NCBI GenBank assembly: GCA_900169235.1
Contig: FWCC01000124.1
Coordinates: forward strand, 248,001 to 312,000
DNA length: 64,000 nt
Source: Zarea fungicola
Lineage: Eukaryota > Ascomycota > Sordariomycetes > Hypocreales > Cordycipitaceae
Reading direction: 5' to 3'
Positions 36,314 to 48,910 of this stretch are shown in pieces. A model generated the notes under the pieces. The model was not told where the DNA came from, made no database searches, and was given only the letters and a program-made list of their open reading frames with translations. The first letter of the stretch is position 1. Each line of letters begins with the position of its first letter. The translations under genes and the position numbers were made by a program.

Positions 36314-37141
36314 GCTGCGACGTCTCAAGTCTTTGTGTGTCTATACATGGACCACACCCTGCATATGCCCGTGACGGCTAGAACAAGAGAACAGATTGAT
36401 GAGTTTTTCTGGGGCTTTAATATTTTTTTTATATAGTTTTTTTTTTTCCTTTGTAAGAACCATTTTGGACAAAAGGCATGGGAACCTTGGCGTTTTTTTG
36501 TTTCATTTACACACTACGTGTGCCCAGATAGAATGGCCGATGCCATGAATATATTCGATATGAACAAATCTTGCGCTCTTCCAACGCAACGTGACTGTTT
36601 CAAACTGGTTCAAACTAGCCTTGTAGAATTAACATGCATGGAATAATTAAGCACGCGCAACCCTAGCACCACGAAGCAACAAACTGGCATGATACAACGA
36701 CAGGGAGTTGTGCGTGCAGTTCAAGTGCATATAAATAAAAGCAAAGTGGGTATAAACCCAGTACTTAAAAATACAAACAACCAGTCCACAACTGCGTACA
36801 ACTGTGACGAATGCAATGCTGTACGGCGTAAATTCAATTTATATAAAAATGCAATGTCGTGCCACCCAAGCGTCCAGCTCCATCTTTCATCAATCACATG
36901 GTATAATGGTAAATACAAAAGATTGATTCCTCGCAAGCAAGGAAACAATACATATATATATAAAAGTAGATGTATATAGATCCCTTTAAAGGTGTAAAAC
37001 CAGCAGGCTTTCATTCATGATGCTTGAAACAAAAGTCGTACATGGTATCAACCAAGTCATAATAATAATAATAATAGCCAATGTTTCTTTTTGTACAGAA
37101 TTTTGTTTTGTAAGCACAGCAATGCACAACGTGTTTGATAC
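36314..37141. other. Spacer between convergent PCK and permease genes
   Basis: AT-rich 3' flanks of two convergent genes, with TATATA-rich sequence near 36950-36980 and an (ATA)n run at about 37059-37075. No coding frame is supported. Confidence 0.6.
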
Positions 37142-38716
37142 TTAATAAGTGTAGACAAAGTGAGGGTTCTCCTTGTCCGTCAGGTTGGCCCAGACCTCGG
37201 GGGACTTGTACAGCTCCTCATTCTCCTTGCCCTTGCTGGCGCGACGGCGGTTCATCCAGACGTAGTAGACAAAGAGGAGAAAGGTGGTGAAGGCGCAGCC
37301 GGCCTGGGTGCCCATGACAGCAAGCTTGGCGGGGCGGAACTCGGGGGCGTCGCGGGCCTGGAAGGTCTGCGGGCCGATGATGTTGCCGAGGGAGAAGGAG
37401 CCGGAGACGAGGGCGGTGGCAAAGGCGCGCTTGGTGCCGCCGGCGACGTTGACGACGGTCCAGTTGTAGAAGACGGCCAGGGGCGCGACAACGGCGTTGA
37501 CGAGGTAGATGCCGGCCAGGACGCCGGAGCGGTTGGTGGGGGGCAGGAAGGACATGAGGGCGCCGCCGATGACGGCGGGGATGATGCAGGCAATGATCCA
37601 CGCCCAGCGGTGCGAGCCGTGGCGGATGCCGAACCCGACCATGAGGGTGAAGAAGATGCTGACCACGCCCGAGGGCATGTTCATCAGGGCTGCCTGCTTG
37701 GGGGTGTACTTGAGGCCGCGGATGAGAGTGGCCGAGTACGAGGTGACGACGCCGCTGGAGACCGACAGCAGGACAACAGAAACGAGGAGAAGCCAGAGCT
37801 GGGGATCAAGGACGGCCTCGCCAATCTCCTTGAGGCGGAACTTCTTGGAAGAGATGCCAGTCTTGTTGACGGAGACGTGCTTGAGAAGGGCGAGCTTCTC
37901 GACATCAGAAAGCCATTTAGCCTCCATAGGAGTGTCGGGCAAGAGAAGGATGACGGCAAGACCAGTGACGACGGTAATGCAGCCGAGGACTACAAACATG
38001 GTGCGCCATCCCGACAAAGCGGCATTGGGTCCAATATGCTGGAAGCCATACGAGATAGCACCACCCAGAATCTGGCCGAGACCGAGACCAAGGTACCAAA
38101 ACGAGAAGCGCGGAGCCTGCTCCGACTTTGTGTACCAGTGGCTGCTAATGAGCATGAGGGAAGGACCAATAGTGGCCTCAAACATGCCGAGGAAGACGCG
38201 CGTGACGAGCAGGGTCTGGTAGTTGTGCGCGGCAGCACCGCAGGCGGTAGCAATACCCCAGAGGGTGACGTTGAGGCCGAGCCACTTGGCAGCAGGAAAA
38301 GCCTGGAGGAAGTAGATGTTGGGGATCTCAAAGCAAAGCAGACCAACAAAGAGATAGGTGGCAACGTTGGAGAAGTCGTTGCCCTTGAAGTTCAAGTCCT
38401 TGGGAAGGCCCATGACGGCAGCATAGTTGTAGATGACTTTGTCAAGGAACTGCAGGGTATAGCAGCAGAACATGAGAGGGACAATACGCCAATCAATCTT
38501 GCGGCGGAGGGCGGAGAGGTTCACATTGTTGACTTCGGTCTCGTCAACGGGACCGACACTGTTGAGGAACTTCCAGGCATTGTCGACGTCTGAGCCAACA
38601 CTCTCGGGGCGAGCTGGGGCTCCAGCCTTTTCAGATGCAGAGGTGATTGACGGTGAGCCTGCGGCAGCACGGACCTCGACGTCCTGGCCCTTGTCGGTTT
38701 CGGGGTGAGAAGACAT
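37142..38716 (-). CDS. MFS permease, allantoate/anion:cation symporter family
   Basis: Plasma-membrane transporter of the Dal5-like ACS family, which moves organic anions such as allantoate, nicotinate or other vitamins and small acids. Intronless, 524 residues. About 90 hydrophilic N-terminal residues precede the first membrane helix. The conserved block WRIVPLMFCCYTLQFLDK starts helix 1. TRVFLGMFEATIGPSLMLI and WYTKSEQAPRFSFWYLGLG are family signatures. A central loop of about 60 residues separates two six-helix halves. The tail ending in NLTDKENPHFVYTY is typical of fungal Dal5 relatives. GC-rich third positions create long open frames on the opposite strand. The substrate is not predictable from sequence alone. 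It is convergent with PCK and no catabolic partner lies nearby. Confidence 0.93.
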   Translation of the reverse strand: MSSHPETDKGQDVEVRAAAGSPSITSASEKAGAPARPESVGSDVDNAWKFLNSVGPVDETEVNNVNLSALRRKIDWRIVPLMFCCYTLQFLDKVIYNYAAVMGLPKDLNFKGNDFSNVATYLFVGLLCFEIPNIYFLQAFPAAKWLGLNVTLWGIATACGAAAHNYQTLLVTRVFLGMFEATIGPSLMLISSHWYTKSEQAPRFSFWYLGLGLGQILGGAISYGFQHIGPNAALSGWRTMFVVLGCITVVTGLAVILLLPDTPMEAKWLSDVEKLALLKHVSVNKTGISSKKFRLKEIGEAVLDPQLWLLLVSVVLLSVSSGVVTSYSATLIRGLKYTPKQAALMNMPSGVVSIFFTLMVGFGIRHGSHRWAWIIACIIPAVIGGALMSFLPPTNRSGVLAGIYLVNAVVAPLAVFYNWTVVNVAGGTKRAFATALVSGSFSLGNIIGPQTFQARDAPEFRPAKLAVMGTQAGCAFTTFLLFVYYVWMNRRRASKGKENEELYKSPEVWANLTDKENPHFVYTY

Positions 38717-39449
38717 GGCTGGTGTTGCGATTGATGTTGGTGGTAGTGCTGGCGGTGATGTAGCCCAGGTACCGGGTTCTCAGGAGTATATGAAAATAGA
38801 TGAGAATATATATAAGATTGTTTGGTTCCACAGGTGCCACCAATCACCCCAATATTGACAGGTTAAAAGACAAATGATACAAATGTACGACGTTAAAGAG
38901 TCGCACAACTGTGATCAATACAACAACGCTGGGTTTGACAAAGTCGCCAGAAGACACAGAGGTCTCTCTCCTAATAAATAATTGGCAAGGAGGAGGGAAT
39001 TCGCTGGTAAGGAAAAAGGAGAGAAAAAGAGAAAAGCTTAGAGGAGGATGAGGGTGTCTTAAAAGCAAAGCATAGTCTAGACTAAGAACAGACAAGAGGA
39101 GTTAACGACGAGGGTCCAGGCTTGGCATCCATCGCAGGGCAACAGAAGAGGTAAAAGGTGCTAGGCCCGCCTGCGACGATGGGGGCGCGGATGAGAAGTG
39201 GGATGCAAAGAAAAAAAAGATATGAAGACGTTGTGAAAGAGGGGTCACCGCGGATCGAGACAAGGCAAAAAGCAATGGGGACGAGATGGGGTGGAATGTG
39301 AGGTATTCACACGAGGTTAGCAAAAAAGCCGTTGACATGGGATGATGGGCGAGTCTCCAGTCACTGCCACATATGTACAGAGTAATTACCAGAGAAGATT
39401 TATTAGCGACGTTCATACAGCCAGCTTGCTGCTTTCTTTTTGCCTTTTT

Positions 39450-39540
39450 TTATTTATTTATTTATTTTATAGCAGAGGCTTGGCTGGCTTGGCTTGGCTT
39501 TTGAGGCTGATTTAACTGGGCGCCGCCTCTTGCCAAGCCA
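39450..39540. repeat. (TTTA)n tract and CTTGGC repeats with inverted copy
   Basis: A TTTA microsatellite (about 39450-39468) is followed by GGCTTGGCTGGCTTGGCTTGG (39478-39498) and, 35 bases on, the inverted GCCAAGCCA (39532-39540). The nine-base arms TGGCTTGGC/GCCAAGCCA could form a hairpin. Confidence 0.65.
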
Positions 39541-42500
39541 ACTGTAATTTACCGGTAGAGGACCACTGTAGCTGGTATCAGAACAGTCCAGTACCAGAGC
39601 GGGCACTGCCTCGCACATGCGGACAAGTCAAGGTTTCAGTGGACTCGCGCTGAAGTTTCCCCCTGTAGCTCCCCTCCAGTTGCCCAGCGCCCACAGCTCG
39701 TCGTTAATCTTGGCGAACAGACCGCCGTCTTTTTCTTTTTCCTTTTTCCTTTTTGCCAACAGCCAACGACCCTCCCTTGCCTCCATCGGGCGATATTCCC
39801 TCTCGAATCAACGTACAAACACGCAATGCCCCATCCTCGCCATCAAATCGCCCCCTGGCAGTGGCATCTTTCCCTTCCCGCCAGCACTGTTCCCACCTGC
39901 TTGGCAACATCCCGTGCCCTCCCGTGCCCATATTTCCGCGGCCTCGGGGGCCATCAAACCGCCGCCTTGACTCCAAGATGAACACCGTCAACCAAATTGG
40001 CTAGATTGTTCCATCATATTTAGGTATGCATTGCTTCTGCGTCTCTAACAGCTGTCTTAGACAAAGAATCATACAGAAACCGCCTGTGGACCACCCATCC
40101 ATGATGTTTGACTCAGGGCAGCCTCGTGCGCAAACGGAACGGCATCAGCTCTGTCTCAGTTGCCAAAAACAAATTGTCCCATCTACGTATGTACTTTGGA
40201 TACATTGCCGTTCCTGATGCATTTTCAGCTGCCGAATAAAAAGCAATACCACGCTCGGTATTTACAAAGCAAGCAAAGCTAAATAGTCAAATAGCCTGCA
40301 GCAAACTCGGCATGACCATCCAGAAGCGACGGAGCAATACTCCAGAGATTCACATATACTCATGCCAGTCACGTTTGATGTCCATGTGCGCCAGCTTTTT
40401 CCCCAATCCTCAAATCAATTGTCTGGTCCAACATCTCATTACTATGCAAGCTTCGCCACATCTACAATAAGGGTGCTATGCAATACGATGCGCCAAGTAT
40501 TTTCAAATGCACAAACTGCATGGCCAGCATGTATTCCACTTTGCCACGAGGTATCTGCATGTTCTCTGCCCCCTGCCTCACGTAGAAGCTATTTCTTGGC
40601 CCTGGCATAAAGTCTTGCCGTAAAAGGTAGTGTCTTCTATTATCCAGATGCAAATAACAGGTTCAGATCCGGAGCTATAGTGAAGTGGTGACAGATTAGC
40701 CGCATTTGTGCAGTTCGTTTTCCATCTCCTCAATATTAACTTCTGTCCAGGCATCTGCCAATAGAAAATCCTAGATAATGGTACACATGAACCATGCCCA
40801 TGGTTTGCCATATCTGGACAGTCTCCCGTGCCCAGAGAAATTGGAGTCCACTCCACAGCCCATCAAGCCACTGCGCGCCTTTGTCGGATTCTGGCCTACT
40901 CCATAGCCCTGCAATGCAGGCCAACACATGTCAAGTAGCCCAAGTGGCAAGGAAACTATTTGACGGTAACCTCGGTCTTTTTAACCAGAGCCTGTTGTGC
41001 AGGACTTTGCTGGCTGCCTTGGACGGTCGTCGGGTCCAAGAACCGTTCCCACAAGCATCGGTAGAGGTTCCACAGCTGTCAACCTAATCTCTGCTTTGAA
41101 CAGGGTACAGGGTACTAAATACAGGGAGCCTCAGTTGAGCCGTTGAATAGCTTGCATTGTGGACAATAATCCAATATTGTGGCAAGATTCGCGCAAGATT
41201 TCATATCCGGAGACACAACTCTCACCCAATTTTTTCTCTCTTCAAATAAAAATGCAGACTTGAACTGGTGGCTTTTCCTTCACAATGTACCGACATGATC
41301 ACCCCGGCACTTGTTCGCAAAGCCAAGGCATGCTTTACCCATTTTACCAGAAAAGAAAGCCACTGAGCTTTTTGGTGGCCTGCATGTTGGCGGAGCTTTA
41401 CTGGCAGTAAACAGTAGTTAGTCCAAACCATGGTAAAGGCCTGTTGCGGCGCTGCCTCGTCTATCGTCTGGCGACATTGAAATACCTCACCTAAGTGGCG
41501 TACTGAGTTTCACTACCCGGCATTTTCAATGAGGTTCCCCGGTGAAATATAGCTCTGGGATCCTTTGCCTTTGCAGAAGTTGCCAAGTTTAGTAATACAG
41601 ACGCCTCCTTTCTCACATGGCTACTACTACTATTGTTATTATTTATATACTAGCCATAGTTATATCCATAATAAAACAGGCTCGACTCTTCTAAAGTCTC
41701 CATCCTGCCGCACCAGTAATACGCGTCTACCCTACTGTGGCTGCTCACTGTCGCCAACCTTCTCGCCACAAGTTTCAACAAGTAAACTGTCGTGTGGGTG
41801 GTGTTTAGGGCAAGGCAGAGCGGATGTCACTCCATATTTTTGGCAAGCAACTACCTGTACTCCGTCTATGATACAGGCCCCGTCGGTGGCGCCATCCGCC
41901 CGCTCCAAGCATGGAAAGATCCGTCAGCGCGGCCTACCTCGGGTGCTTGGCGTGAATATGTGCAGCGGGTTGGTTGGTGGAATCAGGCTTCAGAGGGACT
42001 TTAACGAAAGGTGGAGTTATACCGAGAACGCCAGCCAGCTTCCCAGAAGCAAACGCCTGGGCTTGTTTCGAACAATTAATTAACTAACCTCTGACAAGCC
42101 ACAGCAACCAGTTGTATAAAAATACACCAAGTAATGAATCACGGCTATTAGTTGGCTCATCTTGTTCGGAATAGATGCCTCACCTAACCTATACAAACTC
42201 TGGCCGTCTTACACAACTAAGAAGTATGCATAGTTGCATGCTAACTTATTACAGTCAGGGAGAACCCCCTCCGACAGTTGTGGTTTTAAACGAGGACCTC
42301 CAGTATTACAAAATTAGATATTGGATATTGGATTTTTTGTAGCACATAGAAATGATTTTTCCTGTGCATGCCATCAACACCTCTTAGTCAGGTTAGTGTT
42401 GGTGTGTCCGTTGATATTCAGGCAACCAAACTACTCACAGGAGTCTTCACAGGCCGATGCCACAGTTCAAACTTTGTGGCACGCAATGCTGCTTGAGAAC

Positions 42501-45500
42501 CTCGTACCATCACCTTGTCTGAGTTTTCGCCTACCTTTTCCAACCCAAAGCTTCTGTAGATGCAGATTCAATGACCCGTGCAATGTACGGGGACACTGGT
42601 ACGACATTGGACCAACGTCGTCCGATTGCAACACCACGCTACCCTGAACGTTTAGGTCGCATTCAGTTTCCCTTTTCAATAAAGTAGTTTCCACCTTGAA
42701 CTTGTTGGCAGGTTTCCTGCGTCTCTGGGACGTTGAGAGAAACCTACCCGAGCACAGCAAGCTAACGAAACGGACCGGAAATGCCAAAAGCCACTGATTT
42801 CTAGAACCAAGGACTACGGGCAAGAGGTTGCATCAGTACGGGGATCATACTAGAGTAGCTTGATGCAGACAATGCATATGCAACGCTACCAAATAACCTC
42901 CCCCTTTTCGATTTCATTTTCATGCAAAGTTTTTTCTTATCGCCACTTGCTCAAGAGGAAACATCCACTTTCACTCCATACTCTTGACCTAGACCTTTCT
43001 TCGCTTTCTTTGAGCCGATTTCTTATTTTTTTACTTTAAATGAAGAAAAAAAAAATGACAGCTCGAGTCTTCTAATTGATTTGTCTACCCGGTCAAGACC
43101 TGCCGTCGCTTTGTGATGACAGCCTGACAAGGATTAACTCTGGATACTCTAGTCGCCAAGAAAGGACCCCGTATTGGTTAGGGTAGGAACGCTGCAATTT
43201 CAAATTCCAAAATTTTGCCTGAACCCAAATATATTCTGGATTTTCCCTGCAAGTGTTACAGGACTCATACGCATGCCATGCACGATAACGAATGTGTTAT
43301 GATGACCCGATTCTTGCGTGACTGGACATGGACCCCTGTCAATAGCCCGGGGAACCTTGAGGCAGCGACTAAGAGAAATGCATGCCGTGTATTGTCAAGA
43401 AAAATTCACGGACAAAGACACAGATTCTTATTATACAATTGCCGACATGGTACTACTGGTAATAAGTACTGTACAGCGTGTGTTGGAAGTGGTGTGATGC
43501 TACGGGCCGAGTAAGAGGGGAGGGAGGGGTTCATTATAGCATGATGGTCAAATGTAACAACCCACCGGCCGGATAGTGCTCCCCGTTCTCCCCCATTTCT
43601 TCAGGGAGGTGCGTGCTAAGAAAAGAATGCAGGCGTGTTTGTTGTGCGTTTCTCCATTGGAAAAGTCAACCCCTGAAGCCACGCTTTTTGCATGGCCGTT
43701 CTAGTCAATGACAAGGATTTGGAAAACGTGGGGTGAGCAAAATTATGGTTCTTACAAGGGAATAAAGACGCTGCCTTCTCGCAAGGGATGCTCTAATTAT
43801 CATCACCATTATCGTTATTATTATTATTATCCCATTTGTGCGTAGTTGCTCATTTTAGCGTGAAGAGGCGCCGGGATTCATGTTTGGAGAATGAGCCACT
43901 AAAACGCTAGTATTGAGCAAGCTTATATGAGGCTGGGAGGGCTGACGAATAAAACGGCCCGAGGCCAGTTAGTACCTGGAACAGTAACAGAAGTCTTGTA
44001 CCCATGTCTACGAAAAAGTCCTGCTTATCCCCTGGTTACTCCGTACTGGAGTTGGGGAGGAGATGAAATGCTGGTATGACCGCAAAGTGCGGGCTTCTAG
44101 AAGTTGTGGGCAAATTTGTTCAATATAATTCGGTTGCTATAATAAGGCTGTTGCTACTTTGTCTTGTAATTTTGAAGATGATCGCAGTCCTCAATGGACA
44201 AGTTGGCATGCATTCAATCCGGCCGTCCATGGACAAAAATTCGGATCAAGCCAAAGAGGCCATTTCCTGACAGCCAAGAAGTCCGTCTATACACTATCCT
44301 AGTTAGTTGCAGTTAGACGGGACGTAACATTGCACAGCCCCCAAGGTCTAGCAAGAGCCGGAGCACTGGGAGCGGGAGTGCCACCACACCGGGTTTTAGT
44401 TCTCCATTGAGATTGTAAATATGCAAGCCTGCATATGCGCACTTTACAGAAAACTCAAGCCAGGTCTAGAAAACGGTCAAACGAACGTTGCCAAGGTGCA
44501 TGTACAGGCAATATATATAAATATAGTGTGGGCGGTGGAGCAGCCCTGTTCAGTGTATGTGGCAAGCTTTGTAAGAGCCTGACATTGGAAAAATCCATGT
44601 CGAGTCTTGGTATTGCATGTACCAAAAGGGTGTCCTCTCTCCCGTGATGGCCTTGAATCGCAGAGATTGAAAATTTGGATCGAGAATTCCGTGATATGTC
44701 TTGGGGGCTGGGCCAGGAACGTCTCCCGAGCGAGTCCAACGCCACCCATGAAATTGGCCCCATTCTCCCTCCATACGGGAGGCACAAAATGCAAGTTGGT
44801 ACCAGTATTTCTTTCATTACATTACCTATGGGGCATCGCATTGGCCTTTGGTTGGCCGCGCCGAAGTACTGCCTTTCTTCTTCTGGGAACATAGCCGACT
44901 GCAAAGGCAAAGAAGCTCCATAAAATGGACCGGAGAGGGGCGGTGGAGAAACGGGCAAGGATGGGTGGGAAGGGTAGATCTTGTATCAAATCAGGGGGCC
45001 GAAGAAAAAAGGCTCAAAATTGAATGGGGACAAAATCAACCTATTCCCGCAAAAGTTACTACGGTGTAGATGCATATCCTTCTTCTGCTGCTCTTGGGCT
45101 AAACAGATCCGCGGGTAGGATACGAGAGCCGGCAAATCCATTCGGTACAAGGGCCAGGGGTTGGTTTTTTGTCGGCCGTGCCGTTGTACCGGTATATCAC
45201 CCCCTGATGGATGAAAGAATGAGGTGAGAAGCAAACCGGATGCAATGCGGCATTGATATATCTACGAAAGTAGTGGTGGAGCTTTTCGGGCTTCTGGCTG
45301 AAATTTTGCGCCAAAAGTTGAAAAGGAGTTATGCAGGTACGAGTGTCATGACCTGCAGGAAAAAAGAAGCTAGGCATACATTACATTTGAAGCGAAAAGA
45401 GCAAAAGGTCCGTCTTGTATGGAGTAGTATCGGATGGAGATGCAATACTCTGTTTTAGTGCGCAGGACCACCTCCGTGATGGAGCAAAAGCTCGGCGACT

Positions 45501-48042
45501 GGCCAGGGATCGATCCAACATGGGACCACCTCCCGGACATCGGCTAGACTATTGAATTAATTATTGGAGATTTCCTGTTGGAATTTCTGGCATTTTGTGG
45601 GCGGGTTTTCCCAACCCAGCAAGTTTCTGAATGTGGGTTTTAAGAACAATTTCTATTTCCCAGCTGTACATTGATTATTGGCTACTACAGGACTGATTAC
45701 GTACGAGTGCCAGAGTACGCTTCGACGGAGATGGCATGGAGAAAGGACGGTGGGGAGCTCCATTGTTTCTTTTTCATCAGGAATTGCGGTAGTCGCGCCA
45801 TTCACCGTCCCAAGTTGAAAACACTGTCAGCGCTTGTTCATTCATACCAAAAACTTGTGGCAAAGCACCGGCCACAGAGCCTCTTGGGCAAATATGTGCT
45901 GGTGTTGATCAAAGTTTGTTCCTAAAAGAAATGTTCGACGTCACTCGCCCTTGATATGGCAAATGATATACCAAGTACACGGCCAAGGCATTGACAGTCA
46001 GCACACTGCACTAACTACAGACAAAGACAGCACTTTCGAACTGTAGAGAACTTTGTCTGACAGGTAACTCAAGTGTTTATCAGTTATCAAGTTCACTATG
46101 TAGTATGCCGATGCCGTTTTCCCCCTGTGATACGGAAGACCTGTGGAGAAAAGAGAGGATATGTAACCAGGACAAGGGGGGCTTGACTTCACGATGAGAC
46201 ATTGCTACGGTGGGAGACAAAGAAGCGGATTAGAAATCTACATGGAATAAGTCCAATTATAGAAGCTGAGAAGAATCGATGGTAAGAACAAGGGGTACGT
46301 TGTTTCAATATGTTGGCGCATGAATATGCAAGAGGTGCTCTGCACCAGCGCTGTCGTTGCGGGCTGGACGTTATTGGCATGTCAAGACGAGCTTCGAAAC
46401 GGATTCAACAACAATATTAGCACAAGGCTGCAATAATTAAGGTAGCCATCACGAGACTGACGATGAAAGGATGCAATGGCGTAGATGCATATGCGCTGCG
46501 CCGCATGCACGTTGTATGCAAGCAGTTTCCGCTATTTCCAGTGCCCCCAAATCTTACGTTTGGTAACCACTCTCCTCTTTGGTTCAGCTCACCGTCACCG
46601 TCACCTGCAACCGTACCCAGTACAAAGGGCTCCATAAACGAGGAGAAAGAGATTGGCTATTGAGAGTTTTCAATAATATTTGGTTGGAGAGAAGAAGGAG
46701 AAGAAGAAGGCTGAGGAAATGAAGATGAGGCCATGATTCAATGGGGACTATGATTTAATGGGGTTTCCAAGAGAGCACAGACAATGGAGCCAAGAAATGA
46801 TTGACTAGGATAATCCGCGGGACATGCAGTTAGAAGGGCGTCTACTTGTTCGCGATCAAGCACATTTTTCTTCAGTAGATAGCAGCACAGACACTGGAGA
46901 AAAGAAGTTTCTGAACGAACTGGGTCCAAATGGAGAGACTCACTTGGCAAGCAAGGTAAGACATGGAGGGAAACAAGGAAGAAGGAAAAAGTTTGGGGCT
47001 GCTTGACAGTCTGTGACAGCAGTTTGAGAAACGGTGGTTTTTGGCCCCCTCCTTTGTGGTCGCAGCGGTGGCCCCGTTTGCATTCCAACGACGGGCAGAG
47101 GATGTGAGACCTATTAACCTATTAGTTAACGATGCCAGCTTGGGGTTTGGCTGGTGGAATTTGGGCGATTGGCTCCAAGAGAGGTTCCAGTGGCGGGTGA
47201 GGTGGCCAGATATCGACAGCTGGTTGGTGGTCACTGTTGCATGCGCATCAATAGGCAAGTTGGTAAGGTAGGGAATCAATTGGCACGCTGTGTGACCTAT
47301 TGCTACTGTTGCGGATGGTGCTGATGGTTACAATGTAATGGCACAATAACTCTATGTATTTACGCAGTGGCTACCATCACTTGAAGACCAATAGCAGTTT
47401 GTCTTTCTCCGCTCTCTCCAGAATATTGGTAGAGTCGGCGATGATACATTACCGTTACTGGTAGTAGATTCCTTCATCGATGTCGGATTATCCGGTGCGG
47501 CTGCCCACCTGACCTTGTCTGTCTCACAGCATTTGGCATTTTCTGGTCCCGACGTCTCCAAAAGTCTCCATCCCTTTTCCGTTGGTGGTCTCAGAAGATG
47601 GTGACCGCTGGCCGGGTCCGGGTCGCTGGCCGACCTCCCAAATAATGATCCTGGCCAGTCTAGTTTTTTGGAGGGGCGGAGCGCGTCTGGCTACCAGAAC
47701 CAGAAGCCAGCAGCGGACGTGCCGTGCCATTCCTAGGTTGTCTGTCCAGCAGTGCGAGAGTACATGGCACCGCAGCAGTTTGTGGTAATAAAATCAAAAC
47801 ACGGCAAAGGGAAAATGGCCTCACAGTACGGAGTACATAATGGTCGGTGACGCGCGCTGGCAGGACAGGGGACAGAAATCGGAAGTGGCAACGTCCTTCC
47901 TTCCTTCCCAAAGTGTTGTTTCTGCCAACTAGCCTACAATGCATGTCTGAGCTGTTCTGTGGCACGGTTGCCGCTCACCTAGCTGCTCGTCTGCTCGTCG
48001 CCTGCCCGAATTTGCCGTTCTCCTCACCGGACTAGTCTACGA

Positions 48043-48060
48043 GTTACTCCGTAGAGTAAC
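48043..48060. repeat. Perfect inverted repeat GTTACTC-CGTA-GAGTAAC
   Basis: Seven-base arms flank a four-base centre. The left part contains the TACTCCGTA word that recurs elsewhere in the right half of the window. Confidence 0.85.
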
Positions 48061-48910
48061 TAGCACAAAAAGGAAAGGCAAAAAGGCCCCAAGGCACATC
48101 ATCATCTGAATCCATCCAAGCCCACAGAATGCCCACCCTGGCCACCAAACTCAGGATGCGACGCTACAAAACTGGGTAGTCCCCACCGACTAAAACCCCC
48201 CCTCCATCATGGCGGTAGCTTCCTCAACCTCACCAGACTAGCAGGGGCTGTCTACAGAGAGAACCCACCATCTTGGCTGGGATCCCTATATTTCTTTTTT
48301 CCTTTATTCTTCCAGCAGCCGGAGACCCTCCGAACTGCCCAAGACACACAATGCCCTGGGCTGGGGTCTAACCATTTGTAGCGTTCCATGCCAAAAGGAC
48401 TCCTGGTTGTTCCCCCTGTTCCTTACGATAGTACCTATGCCCGGTCTTCTATGCCGGGACTTGGACGAGGCGTCAGATTTACTTTAACCATCCCTCACCC
48501 GTTCCTCGCCCGGGGACTATCCTATCAGCCTCTTTTCATTTATATTTGTCCATCTTGCACGGCCAAAGTTTCCCCTTATAATATATATTCTCAACACACG
48601 TGTGACGAGCTGGTGAATATATCTGACCATCTTCCGTTCCTTTTATTTCATCTTGTGCTTTGCATTTTCCCTTTCTTCATAAGTTTTCATCTTTTTTTTT
48701 CTTTTATTGTCGATTCCCCGCCACCGAATCTCGCCGGCAAACCCGCTTGGCTTTAAGGCCCCAATAACGCCCTCTCGCCCTCTCACCCTCTCTTCAGATT
48801 GTGCCCACCGCAACTTGGCAGATCGATTCAAAAACGACTTCTCTCGTCCGCCATCCTCGATAGTTGTATTCCTCGTCACTCTTTGGCTACCAAGCCAAGA
48901 ATCCGTCACC

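Larger units (their letters stand above)
38717..48910. other. 10-kb gene desert
   Basis: No frame here carries a recognisable domain, and frames longer than 100 codons overlap others on both strands. The first 400 bases should contain the permease promoter; the last 700, T- and C-rich from about 48280, that of the membrane-protein gene. A TTTA microsatellite and TGGCTTGGC repeats lie at 39450-39540. Copies of TACTCCGTA/TACGGAGTA lie at 44037, 47827 and 48045. I recognise no transposase, reverse transcriptase or long terminal repeat. Decayed elements or non-coding RNAs remain possible. Confidence 0.55.

Noticed and set aside
34940..36328. 462-codon open frame antisense to PEP carboxykinase
   Set aside because: Shadow of third-position C bias in exon 6; the translation is Val/Gly/Leu repeats without family features.
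35472..36374. 300-codon same-strand frame inside PEP carboxykinase
   Set aside because: Ser/Thr/Pro-rich +1 shadow of a well-conserved exon.
37160..38593. 477-codon open frame antisense to the MFS permease
   Set aside because: Shadow of GC-rich third positions; Gly/Asp/Glu-rich with no recognisable fold.
45465..45536. GGGATCGATCC with duplicated GGACCACCTCC flanks, considered as a tRNA
   Set aside because: B-box differs at an invariant T and no acceptor or anticodon stems form.
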